A DNA stretch of 10,505 nt from a bacterium. Its GTDB lineage: Bacteria; Latescibacterota; UBA2968. Below are positions 1 through 6,649 of this stretch, piece after piece (position 1 is the first letter of the stretch; every line of letters starts with the position of its first letter). Both the position numbers and the translations under genes were made by a program. The notes below the pieces were generated by a model. The model was not told the DNA's origin and searched no databases. It worked only from the letters and a program-made list of their open reading frames with translations. The stretch is taken from assembly GCA_027296045.1 (NCBI GenBank), contig JAPUJS010000610.1:1-10505 (forward strand), in the 5' to 3' direction.

Positions 1-59
1 CTGCCGGTGAGTCCTTCGAAGGCTTCGGCACCGTATCGGGCGCGTTCTCGGGTAGCCAT
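1..59 (-). CDS. Start of an unidentified protein (5' partial, runs off the window edge)
   Basis: An ATG at 57-59 (minus strand) opens a frame that stays open to the window edge and gives 19 residues, starting MATRERARYGAEAFEGL. A good ribosome binding site, AAGGA at 68-72, lies 8 bases upstream. The start is 25 bases after the stop of the propeller gene, so it continues the same tightly spaced operon. The visible N-terminus is charged and soluble-looking, with no signal peptide. Nineteen residues are too few to assign a family. That a gene starts here is supported by the ribosome binding site and the spacing; its function is unknown. Confidence 0.7.
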   Translation of the reverse strand, partial: MATRERARYGAEAFEGLTG

Positions 60-67
60 AGAGGTGT

Positions 68-72
68 TCCTT
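68..72 (-). promoter_or_regulatory. Ribosome binding site of the partial gene at the left edge
   Basis: The minus strand reads AAGGA here, 8 bases before the ATG at 57-59. It is the main evidence that the short open frame at the window edge is a true gene start. Confidence 0.65.
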
Positions 73-84
73 CTGAAATGGAAT

Positions 85-2259
85 TCATTCCCGTGTGTGG
101 GTCTGTTCCGCCGCAATTCGGGCTTCGTGGGGCCGATCTCCTACATGATCCTGCAGGACCCACTGATCGCCGGAAAGGACATACATGACGGGGGTGTCGC
201 TGTCGATCCGTCGGGCGGGTGTCCGGCCAATTCTTCGAACAGGCATGCCCCGGTCGTACCACCAGTGGTCGTATTCGACGGTTTGGCCTTTCTGTTCCTG
301 GTGGAGGATCATTTCTGTGACATTGTCTTCCACGTCGAAATATTCTGTACTGAGGTGTTTTCTGTTGCCGGTATAGTACTTTCGGCAAAACAAATGACCC
401 CGATGGTAGGTGCACTGGCGGGTGGGAACCCCGGCGCCATTGAGGTCGTGACGGGCAGTGAGGCTGCCCCAGGCGTACCACTCGCGGGCAATGGGACCGT
501 CGTAGCGGTGGTAGATGGCCCTCTGGGCATTTTCAGATTGCATGCTCTGGACGAGGTCGACGGTTTCGCCGTCGACAAACCAGCGGTCATAGGTCCAGGA
601 GAAGCCGGCCGGGGCATCGTTTAAAATGACAAGGGTTTGGCCGCCCTGAAGATCCAGGGTGTTGGACTGTTTGCTTTCGATGCCGCAGTTTTCTACGGCC
701 ACTGCCGTATAGGTTCCTGCTTCGGCGATTTCAAAGCTGGTGGGTGCGTGCACGGGTTGGTCGGTGATGCGTTGTCCGTCTTTGAACAGGTGGTAGCCGA
801 AGGTCTCGTAGTGGCTCTCGCCGGGAATGAGTTCGGGGCCCGTTTCAATTTGTCTCAGGTACGGGCGGTCGGGCAGGCGCACGATGACGGCCCAGATGTC
901 GGTGGATTTCTGGCGTATGAGGGGCGAGTCCAGGCTGCCAATGGTTTTTTCCAGACCGCTGTCGGGAAGCGACAGGGTTTTCCACTGGTCTTCGGGGATG
1001 CAGCGGGCTTCGAAGGGAGTGACGGCCTCGCCTTTGGCCAGATCGGAATATTCGTGCAGGCCGAATCCGCTGGTATCATACCGCTTGCGTTCCAGGCCCT
1101 CGAAGCTGGTGGGTGTTTTGTGGGTGTAGCCGATGACTTCGCGAAACACAACGATTTCGCCGGTCTCCGGGAATTCTTCGGTGGATTGGACTTCGACGCG
1201 GGTGTCGGTCGGGGAGGCGCTTTTGGTGATGAATGTGACGGTTCCCTCTTTGAGATCATAATTGCTGACAAAGCAGATTTTGGTTCCGTCGGGACTGCCC
1301 TTGGCGTCGGAGTCGTAGGGGCCGGAGTTGTCGCCGATGTGGGACGGATAGCAGATGATGCTCAAATCTTCTAAGAGATACCAGCCGTGGCCGGAGCGCA
1401 GGTCGGCCATGGAAAGGGGCTTGTCGCCGACGACGAAGCGGCCGTTTCTCCCGCAGGGGGAAATATCCCCGGTACGGATGTTGGCCAGGAAGTGCAGGCT
1501 GCTGGGAAAGGGCTGGTCCCATTTGCGGCCGCGGACCTGGCTGTTGCCCAACAGGTAGTATGCTCCGTTGCCCAGCCAGGATTGGTGACAGCGTTCCAGA
1601 GTGACCGAGCCGACCCGGATGTTGCTGCCGTCGATGTCGCACCAGTATCGGGTGGCCGAAAAGGGGTCTTCCTCCCGGTTGGGCACGCGGGCGAAGACGA
1701 CGTTGTGCTGGGGGTTGGCGATCCACTGGAAGCCGCCGTCCATGCCGGGGATGTATTCTCGTTTGGCGTTTTCCTGGATGCGAAAGCGGTAGCTTAAAAA
1801 GGGGGAGCCCGATTGGACCCGGACCATGCCGAAGAGATAGGTGTCGTCATGGCTGATTCCGCCCAGGTTGGTGAGGCCGTGGCCCAGGAGGGTTTTGTGG
1901 CCGGTTTCGACATCCAGCCACCAGACTTCGGTGCCTTCTGCTGCCGGATCGCCGTCGACAAAGCGGATGTAAAAGAGCCAGTTGTGATCGTTGGCCCAGC
2001 GGGGGTGCTGGCCGTTGGCGACTGTTTGGTCTTCTCCGGTGTGCAGGTCGAAGACGTGGACTTCGGAGGCTTTTTGGTTGCCGTAGCGTTTTCCATCGGA
2101 GGCAAAACGGGTGAAGCAGACGTAGCGTCCGTCCGAGCTCCAGCACTGGCAGTTGTGATAGTTGGCCCAGTCTCGAACGATGGGATCATTGGTGAGGTTG
2201 GCCACACCGAAGATGTTGCCGCCCTGGACAGGTTGGGACCAGTCGAGGGAAGAAGCCAT
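85..2259 (-). CDS. Mosaic beta-propeller protein (WD40-like / TolB-like or PL22-like propeller plus beta-rich modules)
   Basis: The protein has 724 residues and no signal peptide or membrane segment. Residues about 30-335 look like a beta-propeller: repeated strands with blade signatures such as WSSDGRYVCFTR (40-51), VWWLDVETG (112-120), ISHDDTYLFG (135-144), YWCDIDGSNI (205-214) and SPDGTKICFVSN (322-333). This resembles TolB-type and oligogalacturonate-lyase-like (PL22) propellers; His225 and His307 sit where such proteins often carry metal-binding histidines, but I cannot confirm the site. Residues about 340-400 form a different module with the pattern 'V-x-STEEFP-x-TGEIVVF-x-E-x-IGYT-x-KT-x-TSFEGLER', which recalls a module seen in phage structural proteins. 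Residues about 455-540 look like an Ig/FnIII-type domain. Residues about 583-675 are rich in Tyr/Trp with a recurring 'G-x-L-x-x-R-x-x-Y' rhythm that faintly resembles MORN_2/YwqK repeats. GGAG at 2267-2270 lies 7 bases before the ATG, which fixes the start. It is 22 bases after the PhyH gene. Its role could be binding or cleaving a uronate-containing glycan, but this is inference. Confidence 0.8.
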   Translation of the reverse strand: MASSLDWSQPVQGGNIFGVANLTNDPIVRDWANYHNCQCWSSDGRYVCFTRFASDGKRYGNQKASEVHVFDLHTGEDQTVANGQHPRWANDHNWLFYIRFVDGDPAAEGTEVWWLDVETGHKTLLGHGLTNLGGISHDDTYLFGMVRVQSGSPFLSYRFRIQENAKREYIPGMDGGFQWIANPQHNVVFARVPNREEDPFSATRYWCDIDGSNIRVGSVTLERCHQSWLGNGAYYLLGNSQVRGRKWDQPFPSSLHFLANIRTGDISPCGRNGRFVVGDKPLSMADLRSGHGWYLLEDLSIICYPSHIGDNSGPYDSDAKGSPDGTKICFVSNYDLKEGTVTFITKSASPTDTRVEVQSTEEFPETGEIVVFREVIGYTHKTPTSFEGLERKRYDTSGFGLHEYSDLAKGEAVTPFEARCIPEDQWKTLSLPDSGLEKTIGSLDSPLIRQKSTDIWAVIVRLPDRPYLRQIETGPELIPGESHYETFGYHLFKDGQRITDQPVHAPTSFEIAEAGTYTAVAVENCGIESKQSNTLDLQGGQTLVILNDAPAGFSWTYDRWFVDGETVDLVQSMQSENAQRAIYHRYDGPIAREWYAWGSLTARHDLNGAGVPTRQCTYHRGHLFCRKYYTGNRKHLSTEYFDVEDNVTEMILHQEQKGQTVEYDHWWYDRGMPVRRIGRTPARRIDSDTPVMYVLSGDQWVLQDHVGDRPHEARIAAEQTHTRE

Positions 2260-2281
2260 AGGTTTTCTCCACGATTGAGGA

Positions 2282-3127
2282 TTAATCCGCCACTTCGCCC
2301 AGATGCTCCTGCATCCAGAGTTTCAGGGGCACGTCCTCATCTCTCGGCGATGTGTAGCCAAAGCCGCCGTTGGCGCTGGATCCTAATAGTTGTTGTCGAA
2401 TGGGATCGAGCTGGTTCCAGATGTGGCCGGCTGTGACGTTGTCGCGAGGACGGAGCCATCGATAGCTGTATCCGTAGAATAGCACTTTTCGGATGTGGTC
2501 GGAATGGTTCGGGCTGGCCGAGTGCCAGAGCCGTCGGTCGAAAAAGACGGCCGATCCGGGCGGTGCAAGAATGGGCGTGGTGCCTTCGGGATTTGTAACA
2601 CCGTCTTCCGCAAATTCGAGCTTGTTTTTCAGGTGGGTGCCGGGGATGACGTGGAAATTACCACTTCCTGGTTTGGAGGTGTCGCTGATAAAAAAGGCGA
2701 TTTTGAGGGAGACACGGGGTCTCGGGTTGCCTTCCAACTCCCGGTTCAGTCGGCCAGAATCTTGATGAAACCGCAACCGTTGTTTTGGACCGCGTTCTTC
2801 GACGGGCAAAGGAGGGGTGTAGCGATAATCGGAGTGGTAGAGCTGAATATTCCATCCCAGAATTCCGCATACTTTCAGGATCGTTTTGGGCCAATCCAGC
2901 AGGGTCAAGAAGATCGGGTCTTTTCCGATAAAGTCATGAATGCCCAGTGCTTCGTGCGGGCCCTTCCCTTTATACGGTCGGTAGACCGTGTTCAACTGGT
3001 TCATGACGGTTTCTATTTTTTTGACCAGGTCAGGGGGCAGGGCGTCTTCTACCATAAAATAGCCCTGTTCGTCGAACGCAAGGCGCTCGGCCTCGGTGAG
3101 CGGGTGGTTCAGACAAGATAGATCCAT
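2282..3127 (-). CDS. Phytanoyl-CoA dioxygenase (PhyH) family Fe(II)/2-oxoglutarate-dependent oxygenase
   Basis: The protein has 281 residues, a usual length for bacterial PhyH-family enzymes, which couple decarboxylation of 2-oxoglutarate to hydroxylation of a small substrate using iron(II) and O2. The N-terminus has the family-typical 'F-x-x-x-GYFMVEDALPPDLV' stretch (18-34). The iron-binding facial triad is visible: His121-x-Asp123 in RFHQDSGR, and the distal His202 in RRLWHSASPN. Arg213, eleven residues after His202, fits the 2-oxoglutarate carboxylate ligand. GSGNFHVIPGTH (155-165) is the characteristic strand before the distal histidine. All key residues are present, so it should be active. 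AAGGAG at 3136-3141, 8 bases before the ATG, fixes the start. It lies 36 bases after the aminotransferase gene. The true substrate is unknown; bacterial relatives act on many compounds, and the phytanoyl-CoA name should not be taken literally. Confidence 0.93.
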   Translation of the reverse strand: MDLSCLNHPLTEAERLAFDEQGYFMVEDALPPDLVKKIETVMNQLNTVYRPYKGKGPHEALGIHDFIGKDPIFLTLLDWPKTILKVCGILGWNIQLYHSDYRYTPPLPVEERGPKQRLRFHQDSGRLNRELEGNPRPRVSLKIAFFISDTSKPGSGNFHVIPGTHLKNKLEFAEDGVTNPEGTTPILAPPGSAVFFDRRLWHSASPNHSDHIRKVLFYGYSYRWLRPRDNVTAGHIWNQLDPIRQQLLGSSANGGFGYTSPRDEDVPLKLWMQEHLGEVAD

Positions 3128-3163
3128 AGAGCATACTCCTTGAAATCCATTGTTTGGATAGGG

Positions 3164-4381
3164 TTAATCAAACAGTGCCTCGTTGGCCATTGTTTCCAGG
3201 GCATCGCCCATGACTGCGATGACTTCCTGGATGTCGGCTTCTGTGTGCGAAAAATTGGTATAGTAGACCGAATAGGGGATCACGCCCCGCTTGAGAAGTT
3301 CGGCCTGAAAACGGGTGAGCAGGTCGCTGCTATTTGAATGTTTGAAGGTGAGCATGCCCAGGGGTGGCAAGCCGCGAAATTTGGCGGGCGCTCCGAGGCG
3401 CTGGCAGTGTTCGTGGAAACCCTGGTGAAGTTGTCTGCCGCGAACCCAGAGTGTGTCGATAACGGGTTCGGTTGTGTAGAAATTGATCACGGCTTTTGCG
3501 GCGGCAAGGGCGAGGGTGTCGCCGCCGAAGGTAGAAGAGATGATGACGTCTTTTACACGGTCCATTATTTCTGCTTTCCCCAAGTAACAGGCGAGCGGCA
3601 TGCCGTTGGAGATGCCTTTGGCAAAGACAGCTAGGTCGGGCGTGACGCCGAAATATTCCTGGGCGCCTGCTATGGCCAACCGGAAGCCGGTGACGATTTC
3701 GTCGAAAATTAAAAGGGCACCGTGTTGTTCGGTCAGGGATCGGAGGTCGGCCAGGAAGGGGTCGCCTTTTTCGATGTCGCCATAGCTGCAGGCAACGCTG
3801 ACGGCGGCGATTTGATCGGGATGGGAGGTAAAGGCTTCTTCAAAGGGGGTGACATCGCCCCAGGGCAGGGATTGGGATAGATTTCGAACGGCTTCGGGAA
3901 CGCCTTTCCGCATGGTGTTGATCCAGCCGTGGTAGCCACAGGTGAGCAGGATTTCGCGACCGGTGAATCCTCGGGCAAGCCGGAAGGTGGCGGCCATGGC
4001 TTCGCCACCGGTTTTGAGAAACCGGACCCGATCGGCGCAGGGGATGATCTGGATGAGACGCTCGGCTACCTCAGCTTCCAGGGGGTGGGGATAGGGAAAG
4101 ACAATTCCGCTTTCCAATTGTTTGCGAATGGCTTCGTCCACAGGGGGGAAGCAGTAGCCGAGGGTGACCGGGCCCATTCCAAATCGAAAGTCGATGTATT
4201 CGTTGCCGTCCAGGTCCCAGACCCGGCAGCCTTTGCCGCGAACAATACAAGCGGGTTCGATACTTCGCAGGGCTTCGCGAGGCGCTTTGGAGTGGGTCTG
4301 GGTGCCCATCGGGATGGCATCCAGGGCACGATCGTAGTGGGCCCAGGATTGTTCGACGGTGCGTTCGGTCTGAACGGACAT
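3164..4381 (-). CDS. Class III PLP-dependent aminotransferase, glutamate-1-semialdehyde aminomutase-like
   Basis: Read from the ATG at 4381 the protein has 405 residues, close to the usual 400-450 for HemL-like enzymes. It has the class III signature: a phosphate-binding TGGEAMAA segment (124-131) followed by RLARG, the GYHGW motif (149-153), the PLP-pyridine aspartate in LLIFDEIVTGFR (Asp227), and the Schiff-base lysine in VFAKGISNGMP (Lys255). A Thr in SSTFGGDTLA (282-291) fits the second phosphate contact from the partner subunit. The frame is open 14 codons further upstream, but that longer start overlaps the hydrolase gene, and AAGGAG at 4391-4396 sits 9 bases before the ATG at 4381. It follows the hydrolase stop by 19 bases. 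The setting contains no tetrapyrrole genes, so a catabolic or amino-sugar-type transamination or 1,2-amino shift is more likely than haem synthesis. The substrate is not predictable. Confidence 0.92.
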   Translation of the reverse strand: MSVQTERTVEQSWAHYDRALDAIPMGTQTHSKAPREALRSIEPACIVRGKGCRVWDLDGNEYIDFRFGMGPVTLGYCFPPVDEAIRKQLESGIVFPYPHPLEAEVAERLIQIIPCADRVRFLKTGGEAMAATFRLARGFTGREILLTCGYHGWINTMRKGVPEAVRNLSQSLPWGDVTPFEEAFTSHPDQIAAVSVACSYGDIEKGDPFLADLRSLTEQHGALLIFDEIVTGFRLAIAGAQEYFGVTPDLAVFAKGISNGMPLACYLGKAEIMDRVKDVIISSTFGGDTLALAAAKAVINFYTTEPVIDTLWVRGRQLHQGFHEHCQRLGAPAKFRGLPPLGMLTFKHSNSSDLLTRFQAELLKRGVIPYSVYYTNFSHTEADIQEVIAVMGDALETMANEALFD

Positions 4382-4390
4382 GACAGCAGA

Positions 4391-4396
4391 CTCCTT
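4391..4396 (-). promoter_or_regulatory. Ribosome binding site deciding the aminotransferase start
   Basis: The minus strand reads AAGGAG here, 9 bases before the ATG at 4379-4381 and just after the hydrolase stop codon at 4401-4403. It favours the 405-residue form over a form 14 residues longer that would overlap the upstream gene. Confidence 0.8.
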
Positions 4397-4400
4397 GTGA

Positions 4401-6614
4401 TCAGGTGGTGGTGTCGAAGGCATTCGCCCACCAGGAAGCGAGGGTGTTTTTCGGGTCGGGTGTCAGACACAGGTTGTGGGACACATCGGCATAGGCATTT
4501 CGGGCAGGTTCGTAGATCCGGTGTATTGCTTCGGGTGTGACCGGACAATTTCTTCCATCCACCAGGCCTTCCAGGCGCAGAGGACGGGGCACAAGAGTTG
4601 CAGCGATATCACACAGGTCGCCTGCATTCAGAGCGCCTGGAACGGTGGCATCGTGTGGGATGTAGCAATAGCAGTCGTCGAAAAGCGACTGAAAGCCTGC
4701 CAGGGTGTTTCGGACCAGTATTGCGTCGATGTTGTCTTCAAAGAGGCCACCCAGGAGGGCCAGCAAGCCACCCAGCGGCTCGGATGTAGTGGGGGCTGTA
4801 TCGGACTCGAGCAGTGGGTCTGTAAGGGTCGGTGGGTTTTGGGAGACAAATGCATCGCCCCAGAGACCGAATTGGGAATCGGGATACCGGTGTTCCAGGT
4901 AGGCCAGGACACAGCGGAGGTCTCGGAGCCGGGCACCGAGAAGGGATTGACCGAGCATCCATTCCGTGGCTGAGAGGGCAGAGGCGGAACTGCGGGGGTG
5001 ACGGAGTCCTTCCGGGGCGGTTTCTCCTGTGCCCCGGAGGTCGGGCAGACAGACGGCAATGCCCTGGTCGAGGAGTGCGGCAAGTTCGTCGGCGCGGTGT
5101 TGGAGGAAGGCCGCTTTGCCGGACTGGGAGAGGGCAACGATGGTTGATGCAGATCCCTCGGGCCGGAACAGGAGCATCGGGACGAGGATATGGGGTTCGA
5201 CTGTGAGCACCAGGCGTTCGAGTCTCACGGGTCCGAACTGTTTGGGTTTGCAGGGTGTGGCAGATGGGAACCCTATCGGTTCGATATTGCCGAGCAGGTT
5301 TGCCCAGTGTTCTTGAAGAGACTTACGGGGTGATTTTGAAAGGTTTTTCCGAACGGCCTGAATCCGTTTTGCACCGAGGTTTCCCAGCAAGACGTGGGTT
5401 GGTTCGAGGGTTTCTTTCCGTTCGGGTGTGAGGCTCTGGAGCTGTTCGTCCGGGTGTCGTTCCTGCACTTCCTGTTCCGGAGGCGCGATGCCGAACCAGC
5501 GTTGCAGGGCCGTGTAGATACGTTGGCGATGGATGGCACCGATGTTATTACAGTGGGTCGCTTCTGGAGGTCGGCCTTTCAACAGGCCGGCACCAAGGGC
5601 GTAATCCAGGTGGTCGGGCACGCCATACCAATTGTAGATCGTCTTCAGACGCTGCCACACCGGATCTCGATCCTGGTCCCAACTGAATTCGTGGGCGTAT
5701 AGGAGGTGACGGGGGGCGATGGATCCGACAATGACCCAGGGGAGAAAACCATCCCGGCCACTCAGGCGCAGGTTGCGGGTGGACTCCCAACCGCCGCTTC
5801 CCAGGTAGTTAAAGGTTTCTTCGGCATTTTCGGGAAGCGGGTATTCGGTTTCAGGCTGGGGACCGCCGAAGTTGAAGGGAACGGCGCAGCTAATACGGGT
5901 GTCGAGGGCGGCTGCGACGGCTGCGGGATCTCCACCGCCGGCGACCGAGCCCATGACAATGACTTTTTCGGGATCTGCGCCTTTTTGGGACAGCAGCAGA
6001 TCGATGCCCCGGGAAATGTCCCACACCATCCAACCCATCAGGCTGTCGCCGATGGTGTGAAGCTGAACTCCGGTGATGGACCGGAACCAGTAGTCCTGGC
6101 GGTGGCCGGGGAGATGAAAACCCCGATCACCGTAGCCGAACTGGTCCATGACCAGGACCAAACAGCCGGAACGCGCCCACAAGATGCCCATGTCTTGCAG
6201 CTCGCCCTGGACTTTGGGGTTGTGGTGGCTGTGGACAAGCAGGATGACGGGCATGGATTCTTGCAAAGGCCGGGGCAGATAGAGATTGGTTGAGACGAAG
6301 ACACCGGGACGGCTTTCAAAAACCAGGTTTTCGATGCGGTAGCCTTTTCCTTCGATGTTTCCAGAAATTTGGACGTTCAGATCATCCGGCGGGTCTGGAA
6401 AGTCGCCCAGAGAGACACGTAGCGCTTCGATCCGCGGCTGGACAAAGGATTCCCAGTCGACGCGGTTTTCCATTTGTCGCCAGGCTAGCCGGTCCTGCTG
6501 GTTGACGGTCTGACAGCGCCTGGAGGCGTGATCCCGAAGCATTTGGCTCAGAGATCCATCCACGAAGAGGTTTGGATCCAGGCTATGCAATGTGTTGGCG
6601 TCCACAGCGTCCAT
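4401..6614 (-). CDS. Tandem alpha/beta-hydrolase protein, acetyl-xylan-esterase-like, with atypical nucleophile positions
   Basis: From the ATG at 6614 the protein has 737 residues and two alpha/beta-hydrolase-like halves. The first (about 85-375) shows the oxyanion-strand region PVILLVHSHHNP (122-133), the VLVMDQFGYGDRG strand (153-165), a nucleophile-elbow region VIVMGSVAGGGDP (218-230), GGPQPETEYPLP (250-261), and a late His354 followed by the helix 'IHRQRIYTALQRWFG'. The second (about 463-735) shows GIAVCLPDLRGTGE (518-531), FGLWGDAF (582-589), an Asp686 and a late His713. This pattern is known from acetyl-xylan-esterase-like and prolyl-oligopeptidase-like esterases. Neither elbow has serine at the expected place: Val224 or Ala225 in the first, Ala588 in the second. 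The protein may be a non-canonical hydrolase or a binding protein. No signal peptide is evident. The frame is open for 90 further codons upstream inside the sulfatase gene; GGAG at 6620-6623, and the lack of overlap, favour 6614. Confidence 0.83.
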   Translation of the reverse strand: MDAVDANTLHSLDPNLFVDGSLSQMLRDHASRRCQTVNQQDRLAWRQMENRVDWESFVQPRIEALRVSLGDFPDPPDDLNVQISGNIEGKGYRIENLVFESRPGVFVSTNLYLPRPLQESMPVILLVHSHHNPKVQGELQDMGILWARSGCLVLVMDQFGYGDRGFHLPGHRQDYWFRSITGVQLHTIGDSLMGWMVWDISRGIDLLLSQKGADPEKVIVMGSVAGGGDPAAVAAALDTRISCAVPFNFGGPQPETEYPLPENAEETFNYLGSGGWESTRNLRLSGRDGFLPWVIVGSIAPRHLLYAHEFSWDQDRDPVWQRLKTIYNWYGVPDHLDYALGAGLLKGRPPEATHCNNIGAIHRQRIYTALQRWFGIAPPEQEVQERHPDEQLQSLTPERKETLEPTHVLLGNLGAKRIQAVRKNLSKSPRKSLQEHWANLLGNIEPIGFPSATPCKPKQFGPVRLERLVLTVEPHILVPMLLFRPEGSASTIVALSQSGKAAFLQHRADELAALLDQGIAVCLPDLRGTGETAPEGLRHPRSSASALSATEWMLGQSLLGARLRDLRCVLAYLEHRYPDSQFGLWGDAFVSQNPPTLTDPLLESDTAPTTSEPLGGLLALLGGLFEDNIDAILVRNTLAGFQSLFDDCYCYIPHDATVPGALNAGDLCDIAATLVPRPLRLEGLVDGRNCPVTPEAIHRIYEPARNAYADVSHNLCLTPDPKNTLASWWANAFDTTT

Positions 6615-6619
6615 TCTAT

Positions 6620-6623
6620 CTCC
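6620..6623 (-). promoter_or_regulatory. Ribosome binding site deciding the hydrolase start
   Basis: The minus strand reads GGAG (within CGGAG) here, 5 bases before the ATG at 6612-6614 and within the 35-base gap after the sulfatase stop. The 90-codon upstream extension of the frame lies inside the sulfatase gene and its translation (Arg/Pro-rich, no recognisable domain) looks like a shadow. Confidence 0.65.
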
Positions 6624-6649
6624 GAAAGGAGGATGTTCGAGGTGGGGAT

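Noticed and set aside
1813..2436. A plus-strand open frame spanning the junction between the propeller and PhyH genes
   Set aside because: It overlaps two well-supported minus-strand genes and shows no domain or ribosome binding site that would argue for it.
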